DNA of 13,765 bases from an uncultured Oscillibacter sp. (GTDB lineage Bacteria; Bacillota; Clostridia; Oscillospirales; Oscillospiraceae), in NCBI GenBank assembly GCA_900551885.1, contig URXS01000052.1, positions 1 to 13,765 of the forward strand. Reading direction: 5' to 3'. The translations under genes and the position numbers were made by a program. Shown here piece by piece: positions 1 through 6,763 of the stretch. Below the pieces are notes generated by a model. It was not told the DNA's origin, searched no databases, and was given only the letters and a program-made list of their open reading frames with translations. The stretch's first letter is position 1, and each line of letters starts with the position of its first letter.

Positions 1-1
1 G

Positions 2-835
2 CGGGAGCTGCAGGCGGTGGAGACCACCACCGGCCAGCAGATCCAGTCCATCACCGGGCAAATCGCCACAATCCTGGCGGAACAAAACCGTCTCATCGAC
101 AGTTATACAGCCTCCGTCCAGGATTATGACCTGGCGGCCGGGACCGTGACCCTGTCGGTCAGCGCCCACCCCGCTGTCTCCTCCGGCGACGACCAGGCAG
201 TGTTTACCGCCTGCACCGCCGCCGGGGAACGGCACACGGTGGAAGGGACACGGCTGGAGGACGGGACCTTTCAGGCGGAGGGCTGGGTGGTGCCCCTGGG
301 CGGCGATCTGGAGCTGTCGGTGACGGTGACGGCCGGGGGTGGCAGCCGGACGGAGACCCTGGAGACCTTGTCCGCAGACCCGGGGGATTACCGCCTGGGG
401 GTGGAGGGAGGCTGGGAGACCAACTGGAAAGACGGGACCGTCCGCTTTACCAGTCTGACCCTGCACATCAGCCCCAACCCCGACGTGCCCCTGGCCCTGG
501 AGCGCGTGGAGCTGGCGGTCTTTCCCAACGGAGAGGCGGAGCCGCTGTGGTCCGCTCCCCTGCCGGAGGCGGCAGAGCTGTGGCGCAGGCAGGGCTACGT
601 CCAGATGTACCTGACGGCAGAGGACTACATGCCCGCCATCCCCCTGGAAGAGGGAGCGGAGCTCCTGGCGGCGGCCAAGATCACCGACGACCACGGCCAG
701 TCCTTCTGGTACCTGCTGGAGGCCGCCCGCAACGACGACGGCACATTGCGGTCGGTGCCGGCCCCCATGCTGAAAGACGCCTGTCCCAACTGGCAGCCGG
801 GGGGCTATGTCAGTCCCCGGTGGCCGGGCCCGTAA
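2..835 (+). CDS. C-terminal part of an unidentified coiled-coil/beta-rich protein (5' end outside window)
   Basis: The frame is open to the left window edge, so the gene is probably truncated. A GTG at 17 with a GGGAG nine bases before it is a possible start, but the frame continues upstream of it. Residues 1-35 after that GTG (rich in Q, I, L, E, with stretches such as QQIQSITGQIATILAEQNRL) look like the end of a coiled coil. The remainder is acidic, alternates hydrophobic residues, and has repeated valine-rich strands (TVTLSVSAHP, LELSVTVTAGG, VRFTSLTLHIS), suggesting two or three beta-sandwich domains outside the membrane. No transmembrane segment or catalytic motif is visible in the part seen. 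It ends 63 bases before a hairpin terminator shared with the converging argF. I do not recognise the family. It could be the extracellular part of a membrane-anchored sensor or anti-sigma-like protein, but this is only a guess from architecture. Confidence 0.7.
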   Translation, partial: RELQAVETTTGQQIQSITGQIATILAEQNRLIDSYTASVQDYDLAAGTVTLSVSAHPAVSSGDDQAVFTACTAAGERHTVEGTRLEDGTFQAEGWVVPLGGDLELSVTVTAGGGSRTETLETLSADPGDYRLGVEGGWETNWKDGTVRFTSLTLHISPNPDVPLALERVELAVFPNGEAEPLWSAPLPEAAELWRRQGYVQMYLTAEDYMPAIPLEEGAELLAAAKITDDHGQSFWYLLEAARNDDGTLRSVPAPMLKDACPNWQPGGYVSPRWPGP

Positions 836-892
836 GGTCCAAGGGAATGTGGCCTCCCGCCCGCCTGAACGACGGGCGACCGATGGCCGCAC

Positions 893-930
893 AAAAACAG
901 CGCCCCGGAACTTTCGTTCCGGGGCGCTGT
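893..930 (-). terminator. Rho-independent terminator of the arg operon (probably bidirectional)
   Basis: A perfect 14-bp GC-rich stem (898-911 pairing with 916-929, loop TTTC) lies 17 bases after the argF stop codon. Read on the minus strand it is followed at once by TTTTTG, a good U-tract. On the plus strand it is followed by TGGTTTTC, a weaker tract, so it may also stop transcription of the converging left-edge gene that ends at 835. Confidence 0.9.
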
Positions 931-946
931 GGTTTTCAAAGAGGGC

Positions 947-1930
947 TTACTTCATCAGCTCGTACATGACGGCCTTGATGGTGTGCATGCGGTTCTCCGC
1001 CTCGTCAAAGACGATGGACTGCTCGCTCTCGAACACCTCGTCGGTGACCTCCATGGCGTCCCGGCCGAACTTCTCACCCATCTCCTTGCCCACCTGGGTC
1101 TTGTGGTCGTGGTAGGCGGGCAGGCAGTGCATAAAGCGGCACTGGGGGCCGGCGTTGTCCATCAGGGCTTTCGTCACCTGATAGGGGGCCAGGGCCGCGA
1201 TCCGCTCCTGCCACACCTCCACGGGCTCGCCCATGGAGACCCACACGTCGGTGTACAGCACGTCGGCGTTCTTGGTGGCGATCATGGGGTCCTCGATGAA
1301 CTCCAACACGGCGCCGGTCTCCTTGGCGATGGCCTGACAGGTGTCGATCAGGGCCTGGTCCGGCATGTATTCCTGCGGGGCGCAGGCCACAAAGTGCATG
1401 CCCATCTTGGCGCAGCCCACCATGAGGCTGTTGCCCATGTTGAACCGGGCGTCACCCAGGTACACCAGCTTGATGCCCTGGAGCTTGCCGAAGTGCTCCT
1501 GGACGGTCAGGAAGTCCGCCAGGATCTGGGTGGGATGGAACTCGTTGGTCAGGCCGTTGAACACCGGCACCCCGGCGTACTTGGCCAACTCCTCCACGAT
1601 GGACTGGCCGAAGCCCCGGTACTCGATGCCGTCGTACATCCGGCCCAGCACCCGGGCGGTGTCGGCGATGGACTCCTTCACGCCGATCTGGGAGCCGGTG
1701 GGCCCCAGGTAGGTGGAGCCCATGCCCAGATCCTGGGCGGCCACCTCGAAGGCGCAGCGGGTGCGGGTGGAGGTCTTTTCAAAAATCAGGGCCACGTTCT
1801 TCCCCTCCAGGTAGCGGTGGGGGATGCCGGCCTTCTTCTTGGCCTTCAGGTCGGCGGCGGTGTCCAGGAACTGCTGGATCTCGGCGGGGGTGAAATCCAG
1901 GAGCTTGAGAAAGTGGATGTGGTTTTCCAT
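947..1930 (-). CDS. argF: Ornithine carbamoyltransferase (ArgF)
   Basis: Makes citrulline from ornithine and carbamoyl phosphate in the cytoplasm (EC 2.1.3.3). The 327 residues fit the family's usual length. The carbamoyl-phosphate motif STRTR is at 54-58, HPTQ at 132-135, the ornithine-binding DVWVSMG loop at 228-234 and the active-site cysteine motif HCLPA at 268-272. The SMG loop argues for ornithine rather than N-acetylornithine or putrescine as substrate. The run RMYDGIEYRGFGQS resembles the E. coli ArgF/ArcB branch, which contains both biosynthetic and catabolic enzymes; the location at the end of argCJBDF favours the biosynthetic role. The ATG at 1930 is preceded by GAGGAG at a 7-base distance. 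It is the last gene before the terminator at 893-930, and 184 bases of repeat-rich DNA separate it from argD. Confidence 0.96.
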   Translation of the reverse strand: MENHIHFLKLLDFTPAEIQQFLDTAADLKAKKKAGIPHRYLEGKNVALIFEKTSTRTRCAFEVAAQDLGMGSTYLGPTGSQIGVKESIADTARVLGRMYDGIEYRGFGQSIVEELAKYAGVPVFNGLTNEFHPTQILADFLTVQEHFGKLQGIKLVYLGDARFNMGNSLMVGCAKMGMHFVACAPQEYMPDQALIDTCQAIAKETGAVLEFIEDPMIATKNADVLYTDVWVSMGEPVEVWQERIAALAPYQVTKALMDNAGPQCRFMHCLPAYHDHKTQVGKEMGEKFGRDAMEVTDEVFESEQSIVFDEAENRMHTIKAVMYELMK

Positions 1931-1981
1931 GGGCGTCTCCTCGCTTCATCAGAATTGGCCGCACGAAACCGTGCAACCTCC

Positions 1982-2007
1982 CGGGAGAATTTTGCAAAAT
2001 TCTCCCG
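1982..2007. repeat. 26-bp perfect palindrome between argD and argF
   Basis: Both halves match exactly around a TGCA centre (arms CGGGAGAATTT and AAATTCTCCCG), so RNA from either strand can form an 11-bp stem with a 4-base loop. A second hairpin (GCACG, loop, CGTGC, 1961-1974) follows it on the argF side. There is no U-tract, so it is not a normal terminator. The GAAT and ATTC halves are 8 bases apart rather than the 4 of an ARG box, so it is not a standard ArgR site. It could be an mRNA-processing or stabilising hairpin, an operator, or a REP-like repeat. Confidence 0.8.
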
Positions 2008-2060
2008 TTACTGTTACTGTAAGTGTTACTGTAAGTGTTATTGTTACTGCTACTGTAAGG
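2007..2060. repeat. Nine tandem hexamer repeats (GTTACT/GTAAGT type)
   Basis: Nine consecutive 6-base units abut the palindrome: GTTACT, GTTACT, GTAAGT, GTTACT, GTAAGT, GTTATT, GTTACT, GCTACT, GTAAGG. Two of the longer blocks read as the 12-mer GTTACTGTAAGT. The tract is much poorer in GC than its surroundings. It lies in the untranslated leader between argD and argF on the minus strand. Slippage here would change spacer length without affecting any reading frame. Confidence 0.85.
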
Positions 2061-2114
2061 GGCAGTGCCTCCTCCGGCGTCGTGGGCGGAGAGAAAAGAA
2101 AATTTGTTCTTTCT

Positions 2115-3293
2115 TCAGCCCAGAACCTTGGCCATGATGGCCACGCCCTGGTCCATCTCCTCCCGGGAGATCACCAGGGGCGGCAGCAGCCGCATGCCCG
2201 GGCCGGCGGTGAGGACCAGCAGCCCGTTTTCGATCAGCTTGCCCGCCAGCTCCTTGTTGGTCCAGCCGTCATTGACCGCGATGCCGATCATCAGCCCTAG
2301 GCCCCGGGTGGCGCCCAGGCAGGGCAGGTGAAGGTCCTCGATCTTCTGGCGCAGGTAGGTGCCCTTCTCCTCCACCTCCGCCAGGAAGGCGTCGGACAGT
2401 TTCTCCTGGACCACCAGGCCCGCGGCGGCGCAGACAGGGTTGCCGCCAAACGTCGTGGCGTGCATGCCGGGGCCCAGCACGTCCCGGCACTTGGCATTGG
2501 CCATGATGCCGCTCATGGGCAGGCCGCCGGCAATGCCCTTGGCGAACGAGAACGCGTCCGGCAGGATGCCGTAATGCTGGAAGGCAAACAGCTTGCCGGT
2601 GCGGCCCACGCCGGTCTGGACCTCGTCCACCAGCAGCAGCCAGTCCTTTTCCGCGCAGAGCTTGGAAAGGGCCTGGACGTATGCCTTGTCCAGGGGCAGC
2701 ACGCCGCCCTCGCCCTGGACCAGCTCCACCATGACGGCGCACACGTCGTCCCCGGCCACGGCCTCCAGGGAGGCTATGTCGTTGGCGTCGGCGTAGCGGA
2801 AGCCCTCGGTGAAGGGGAAGAAGTAGTTATGGAACACCTCCTGGCCGGTGGCGGTCAGGGTGGTGATGGTGCGGCCGTGGAAGGAGTTGTTCAGCGTGAT
2901 GATGGTGGCGCGGCCCTTGCCGTACTTGTCGAAGCTGTACTTCCGGGCCAGCTTAATCATGCCCTCGTTGGCCTCGCCGCCGCCGTTGGCAAAGAACACG
3001 CCGGCCATGCCGGTGCGCTGGCAGAGGATCTGGGCCAGCTTTGCCGGGGGCTCGGTGTAGAAGAGGTTGGAGCTGTGTCCCAGCTTTTTGGCCTGGTCCG
3101 TGATGGCCGCGGCCCAGTCGCTGTCGCCGTAGCCCAGGCTGGCCACGCCGATGCCGCTGGCAAAGTCGATGTAGGCGTTTCCCTCCGGGTCATAGAGGGT
3201 GGCACCCTGGCCGTGGTCCAGGGCCACGGGGAAGCGGCCGTAGGTGTTGAGAATGTACTGGTCCGTCAGGGCCTTGATCTCCTGGCTGTTCAT
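2115..3293 (-). CDS. argD: Acetylornithine aminotransferase (ArgD)
   Basis: PLP-dependent class III aminotransferase that interconverts N-acetylglutamate semialdehyde and N2-acetylornithine with glutamate as amino donor (EC 2.6.1.11); some members also serve in lysine synthesis. Its 392 residues are normal length. Visible motifs are HSSNLFYTEP (73-82), SFHGRT (137-142), VDEVQTGVGRTG (222-233) with the cofactor-contacting Asp223, and the Schiff-base Lys252 in FAKGIAGG. The cofactor-phosphate loop, usually NSGAEANE, reads NGGGEANE (103-110), an unusual loss of the serine. The ATG at 3293 has a strong AAGGAGG that lies inside the last codons of argB, and only four bases separate the two genes, so they are translationally coupled. 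The gene order and the rest of the active site make ArgD the best choice over ornithine or succinylornithine aminotransferase. Confidence 0.94.
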   Translation of the reverse strand: MNSQEIKALTDQYILNTYGRFPVALDHGQGATLYDPEGNAYIDFASGIGVASLGYGDSDWAAAITDQAKKLGHSSNLFYTEPPAKLAQILCQRTGMAGVFFANGGGEANEGMIKLARKYSFDKYGKGRATIITLNNSFHGRTITTLTATGQEVFHNYFFPFTEGFRYADANDIASLEAVAGDDVCAVMVELVQGEGGVLPLDKAYVQALSKLCAEKDWLLLVDEVQTGVGRTGKLFAFQHYGILPDAFSFAKGIAGGLPMSGIMANAKCRDVLGPGMHATTFGGNPVCAAAGLVVQEKLSDAFLAEVEEKGTYLRQKIEDLHLPCLGATRGLGLMIGIAVNDGWTNKELAGKLIENGLLVLTAGPGMRLLPPLVISREEMDQGVAIMAKVLG

Positions 3294-3297
3294 GGGC

Positions 3298-4158
3298 TCA
3301 GTCCTCCTTTTTCAGCATGGTGCCGATGCCCTCGTCGGACAGCAGCTCGATCAGAATGGAATGGGGGATGCGGCCGTCCAGGATGTGGACCCGCTCCACG
3401 CCGCCGGCGATGGCGTCCACACAGCAGTCCATCTTGGGGATCATGCCGCCGGAGATGACGCCCTTTGCCACCAGCTCCGGCACCTCGTAGGTGTGGACCA
3501 CATGGATGAGGGTGTCCTCGTCGTGGGGGTCCCGCAGGAGCCCCCGGACGTCGGTCAGCAAAATCAGCTTCTCGGCGCCCATGGCGGCAGCCAGCTTGGC
3601 GGCGGCGGTATCCGCGTTGATGTTGTAGGCGGTGTCGGCGTCCATACCCTGGGCCACCGTGGACACCACCGGGATATAACCGTTGGTCAGGGCGTTTTCC
3701 ACCGGCTCGGGGTTTACCCCGGTGATGCGGCCCACCAGGCCGTATTTCTTGTCCAGCATCTCCGCCTGGAACAGTTGGCCATCCATGCCGCAAAGGCCGA
3801 TGGCCTGCCCGCCCAGCCGGTTGAGCTGGGCCACCAGGTTCTTGTTGACCTTGCCGCAGAGCACCGCCTGGACCACATCCATGGTGGTCTCGTCGGTGTA
3901 GCGCAGGCCGTCCACAAAGCGGCTCTCGTGGCCGATCTTCTTCAGCATGTCGCTGATCTCCGGCCCGCCGCCGTGGACTACCACCACCCGGATGCCCACC
4001 AGACTCAGCAATATGATGTCGCACATGACGGCCCGGCGCAGCTTGTCGGAGATCATGGCGTTGCCGCCGTACTTTATCACAATGGTCTTGCCGGTGAATT
4101 TCTGGATATAAGGCAGGGCTTCCACCAGAGTCCGCGCCTGCTGTGCGTGTGAGGACAT
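3298..4158 (-). CDS. argB: N-acetylglutamate kinase (ArgB)
   Basis: Phosphorylates N-acetylglutamate with ATP (EC 2.7.2.8), usually the controlled step of the acetyl-cycling pathway. With the ATG at 4158 it has 286 residues; an in-frame TTG at 4167 would add three, and neither has a strong Shine-Dalgarno. Amino-acid kinase motifs are the phosphate-binding IKYGGN (28-33), HGGGPEI (62-68), GLCGMDG, NINADTAAAKLA (179-190) and GGMIPKM (237-243) with its catalytic lysine. The N-terminal helix before the first strand and the C-terminal HILDGRIPHS...EGIGT resemble the arginine-inhibited hexameric kinases, so feedback inhibition by arginine is likely but inferred. Its last codons contain the ribosome binding site of argD. 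Confidence 0.95.
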   Translation of the reverse strand: MSSHAQQARTLVEALPYIQKFTGKTIVIKYGGNAMISDKLRRAVMCDIILLSLVGIRVVVVHGGGPEISDMLKKIGHESRFVDGLRYTDETTMDVVQAVLCGKVNKNLVAQLNRLGGQAIGLCGMDGQLFQAEMLDKKYGLVGRITGVNPEPVENALTNGYIPVVSTVAQGMDADTAYNINADTAAAKLAAAMGAEKLILLTDVRGLLRDPHDEDTLIHVVHTYEVPELVAKGVISGGMIPKMDCCVDAIAGGVERVHILDGRIPHSILIELLSDEGIGTMLKKED

Positions 4159-4227
4159 GGGAATCAACTCATTTCTTATCAGGTTTGCCCCCAGGAGGGG
4201 CGTTTTTCACCGGGGAAGGAACCGGCA

Positions 4228-5454
4228 TCAGGTCCGGTAGTCCCCGTTGATCTTCACGTAGTCGTAGGTCAGGTCGCAGCCCCAGCAGGTGCACTGACCG
4301 TCCCCCTCGCCCATGGTGACGGCGATGGTAACATCGTGCTCCGTCAGGATCTTCTTGGCCAGATCCTCATCGAAATCCAGCCCCCGGCCCTTGGCGCACA
4401 CCTGGATCTCCCCGGCGTCGCTGACGAAGGACACGTCCACCTTGTCCGGATCGAAGTCCGCGCCGGAGTAGCCCATGGCGCACAGCACCCGGCCCCAATT
4501 GGCGTCGGCGCCGAAGATGGCCGCCTTGGTCAGGCTGGAAGAGATGACGGATTTGGCCACCGTCTCCGCCTGGGCCTCGTCGGCGGCGCCGGTGACGGTG
4601 CAGGTGATCAGGTGCCGGGCGCCCTCGCCGTCGGAGGCCATCTTCCGGGCCATCTCCACGCACAGGGCCTGGAGAGCCGCCAGGAAGGCGTCGTAGTCCG
4701 GCCCCTTCTGGGTGATGACCGGGTTCCCCGCCAGGCCGTTGGCCATAACACAGCAGGTGTCGTTGGTGGAGGTGTCCCCGTCCACGCTGATGCGGTTGAA
4801 GCTGACGTTCACCGTCTCCAGCAGGGCGGTCTTGATCATCTCCGGGGAGATGGCGCAGTCGGTGGTCAGGAAGCACAGCATGGTGCCCATGTTGGGGTGG
4901 ATCATGCCGGAGCCCTTGGCGATGCCGCCCATGCGGACCGTCTTGCCCCCCACCTCCGTCTCCACCGCCGCCTCCTTTTTCACGGTGTCGGTGGTCATAA
5001 TGGCGTGGGCCGCGGCGTCGGACCCGGCGGCACCGGCCTCCAGGGAGGCGTACAGCGCAGGCATGCCCTCTTCCATCACCGCCACGTTCAGGGTCTGACC
5101 GATGACGCCGGTGGCAGCGCAGACCACATCTTCGGGGACACAGCCGACGGCCTTGGCGGCGGCGGCGCAGACCCGCTCCGCATTCTCCTCCCCGTGGGGG
5201 GCACAGGCGTTGGCGTTGCCGCTGTTGATGACGGCCACCCGGGCCTTGCCGTTGGCCAGGTGGGCCTTGTCCACGTGGATATGGGCGGCCTTCACCACAT
5301 TTTTCGTATATACCGCGGCGCAGGCGCAGTCCACGTCGGAGACGATCATGGCCATGTCCTTCTTCCACTCCGCGTGGGTCTTGACGCCCACGTGGATGCC
5401 GCCGGCCCGGAAGCCCTGGGCGGCGCAGACGCCGCCGTCGATAAATTTCAGCAT
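4228..5454 (-). CDS. argJ: Bifunctional ornithine acetyltransferase / N-acetylglutamate synthase (ArgJ)
   Basis: Transfers the acetyl group from N-acetylornithine to glutamate, releasing ornithine and regenerating N-acetylglutamate (EC 2.3.1.35; bifunctional members also use acetyl-CoA, EC 2.3.1.1). It has 408 residues, as expected. The self-cleavage region KGSGMIHPNMGTML places the nucleophilic threonine at 191; the preceding residue is Gly190 where many family members have alanine. The chain ends in the typical WGCDLTYDYVKINGDYRT. Autocleavage should give an alpha chain of about 190 residues and a beta chain of about 218. The ATG at 5454 follows AAGGGGG at 6-7 bases. Lying between argC and argB in the argCJBDF order, it shows this organism uses the acetyl-recycling pathway. 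Whether it also makes acetylglutamate from acetyl-CoA cannot be judged from sequence. Confidence 0.96.
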   Translation of the reverse strand: MLKFIDGGVCAAQGFRAGGIHVGVKTHAEWKKDMAMIVSDVDCACAAVYTKNVVKAAHIHVDKAHLANGKARVAVINSGNANACAPHGEENAERVCAAAAKAVGCVPEDVVCAATGVIGQTLNVAVMEEGMPALYASLEAGAAGSDAAAHAIMTTDTVKKEAAVETEVGGKTVRMGGIAKGSGMIHPNMGTMLCFLTTDCAISPEMIKTALLETVNVSFNRISVDGDTSTNDTCCVMANGLAGNPVITQKGPDYDAFLAALQALCVEMARKMASDGEGARHLITCTVTGAADEAQAETVAKSVISSSLTKAAIFGADANWGRVLCAMGYSGADFDPDKVDVSFVSDAGEIQVCAKGRGLDFDEDLAKKILTEHDVTIAVTMGEGDGQCTCWGCDLTYDYVKINGDYRT

Positions 5455-5497
5455 AGAGATCCCCCTTTTCGGATCAGAGATAAAAATGGTTGCGCGT

Positions 5498-5558
5498 CCG
5501 GCGCGAACTGCCGGTCTTACACCAGACTGGTGGTCTCATCCAAGCCCAGCATCAGATT
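5498..5558. repeat. Direct repeat copy 1 (relic argC 3' end plus flank)
   Basis: These 61 bases match 5651-5711 at 60 positions; the only difference is A5538 versus G5691. The offset between copies is 153 bases. The repeat covers the last 14 codons of argC (stop included) and 19 bases of 3' flank containing a small CCGGC/GCCGG hairpin. Confidence 0.93.
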
Positions 5559-5588
5559 TCTGTTCTGGACCGCGGCGCCGCCTTTGCC
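5517..5588 (-). pseudogene. Relic of the 3' end of a second argC
   Basis: Read on the minus strand, this stretch encodes 23 residues and a stop, beginning GKGGAAVQNRN and ending LGLDETTSLV. This is the C-terminus of the intact ArgC next to it (GKGASGAAVQNMN...LGLDETTSLV) with a two-residue deletion and one Met-to-Arg change. Several other differences are synonymous (GCC/GCA, GTC/GTA, CAG/CAA, AAC/AAT, GAT/GAC). No argC sequence is found before the glycine; a hairpin element begins at that exact point. It is best read as the remnant of an older or foreign argC, not as a working gene. Confidence 0.85.
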
Positions 5589-5647
5589 ATGCCGCCCGGT
5601 TGCCCCGCAGGGGCGAGGGCGGCGGCATTTTAATCGCCCTTTGGGCG
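5589..5647. repeat. REP-like double hairpin between argC and its relic
   Basis: An imperfect long hairpin has outer arms ATGCCGCC (5589-5596) and GGCGGCAT (5621-5628) around an inner stem GCCCC, loop GCA, GGGGC (5602-5614). A second hairpin, CGCCC TTT GGGCG (5635-5647), follows after TTTAAT. The element fills the space between the end of the argC relic and the start of the direct-repeat homology. No U-tract follows either stem in a way that suggests termination. It may be a small non-autonomous repeat or a recombination junction. Confidence 0.65.
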
Positions 5648-5650
5648 CGG

Positions 5651-5711
5651 CCGGCGCGAACTGCCGGTCTTACACCAGACTGGTGGTCTCGTCCAAGCCC
5701 AGCATCAGATT
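5651..5711. repeat. Direct repeat copy 2 (3' end of intact argC plus flank)
   Basis: Second copy of the 61-base repeat described at 5498-5558, with one mismatch. This copy contains the true argC stop codon at 5670-5672. Confidence 0.93.
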
Positions 5712-6611
5712 CATATTTTGTACCGCTGCGCCGGACGCGCCCTTTCCCAGATTGTCGAACAGGGCCGTGACGGTGAACGCCTCGTCATTGCCAGCCACCA
5801 CGATGGTCAGATCGTTCTGTCCGGCCTTGGTGCCCGCGTACAGCTTGCCCACAGGCTCCTCCGCCGGGTCCGGGGCCACATGGACCATCTGCTGCCCGGC
5901 GTAGTAATCTGTATAAGCCCGCCACAGGGCGTGGAGACTGGGCACCGCCCGCAGTTGGCTGCGGTGCAGGGGCACCGTGGTGGCCATGCCCTTGTAGTAG
6001 TCATCCACAATGGGCACGAACACCGGAGCCTTGGAAAGGCCGCAGACCTTCTGCATCTCCGGCAGGTGCTTGTGGGCCTGGGTCAGGCCGTAGGGACAGG
6101 GAGCGGACAGGGCCTCCTCCCGGTCCGGCGCTTCGTACTGGGCGATCATCTTCTTGCCACCGCCGGAGTAACCCGTCAGGGAGAAGCAGCTCAAATCCGC
6201 GTCCTTGGGCAGCAGCCCCAGTTCCACCAGCGGGGCCACCACACTGATGAAGCCCGTGGCGTGACAGCCGGGATTGGCCACCCGCTTGGCACCGGCAATG
6301 GCCTGGCGCTGGCCGGGCTTCAGCTCCGGAAAACCATAGACCCAGCCGGGAGCGGTACGGTGGGCGGTGGAGGCGTCGATGATCCGGGTGGCCGGGTTTT
6401 CCACCAGAGCCACCGCCTCCACAGCCGCCGCGTCCGGCAGGCATAAAAACACGATGTCCGCGGCGTTGAGGAACTTCTTCCGCTCCTCCACATCCTTGCG
6501 CTTGTCCTCGTCGATCAGCAGCAGTTCGATATCCGTCCGGGCCGTCAGCCGGTCGTAGATCTGGAGGCCGGTGGTGCCCTCCTTGCCATCGATATAGACC
6601 TTGGGTTTCAC
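5670..6611 (-). CDS. argC: N-acetyl-gamma-glutamyl-phosphate reductase, uncommon (type 2) form (ArgC)
   Basis: NADPH-dependent reduction of N-acetylglutamyl phosphate to the semialdehyde (EC 1.2.1.38). The N-terminus KPKVYIDGKEGTTGLQI, with GKEGTTG at about 9-15, and the length of 313 residues match the shorter 'uncommon form' of ArgC (TIGR01851 type) rather than the 340-350-residue form starting with GATGYTG. The catalytic cysteine is Cys116 in NPGCHATGF. I choose the GTG at 6611 because AAGGGAG lies nine bases before it and the protein then starts MKPKVYIDG as in the family; in-frame ATGs at 6620 and 6632 are alternatives with poorer spacing. No convincing promoter is visible upstream, so it is probably read through from argG. 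A relic of another argC 3' end follows it. Confidence 0.92.
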   Translation of the reverse strand: MKPKVYIDGKEGTTGLQIYDRLTARTDIELLLIDEDKRKDVEERKKFLNAADIVFLCLPDAAAVEAVALVENPATRIIDASTAHRTAPGWVYGFPELKPGQRQAIAGAKRVANPGCHATGFISVVAPLVELGLLPKDADLSCFSLTGYSGGGKKMIAQYEAPDREEALSAPCPYGLTQAHKHLPEMQKVCGLSKAPVFVPIVDDYYKGMATTVPLHRSQLRAVPSLHALWRAYTDYYAGQQMVHVAPDPAEEPVGKLYAGTKAGQNDLTIVVAGNDEAFTVTALFDNLGKGASGAAVQNMNLMLGLDETTSLV

Positions 6612-6763
6612 TGGGGTCATCTCCCTTGACATGTTTTGGGGCGTCACCCCATCCACCACAGACGCGGGGCGAAGAAATTCTCCGTCCCGCAGTCTGCCCT
6701 GTGTTCAGATAGGAATGAGGTCAGGAGTGATGTCCTGTTCCCAAGCATCCCTACGAAAATCAA

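Noticed and set aside
1982..2007. Palindrome before argF as an ARG box
   Set aside because: The GAAT and ATTC halves are separated by 8 bases instead of 4 and the outer T/A of the consensus are missing.
2007..2060. Hexamer tract as a CRISPR array
   Set aside because: Units are 6 bases with no spacers and no cas genes nearby.
929..2137. Long plus-strand open frame opposite argF
   Set aside because: Antisense shadow of argF caused by GC-rich codon use; His/Gly/Val-rich product with no domain, and it runs through the hexamer repeats as alternating YC/KC residues. Similar antisense frames at 2328-3458, 3244-4152, 4336-5904, 6903-8216, 8647-9855 and 10285-12156 were rejected for the same reason.
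4187..4207. GCCCC/GGGGC hairpin followed by GTTTTT between argJ and argB as a terminator
   Set aside because: It is a terminator shape only on the plus strand, where no gene ends; on the coding strand no U-tract follows, and it would cut the operon.
6612..6763. T-box, riboswitch or own promoter before argC
   Set aside because: No TGGNACCGCG-type antiterminator motif, no terminator/antiterminator pair and no -35/-10 pair of reasonable quality found.
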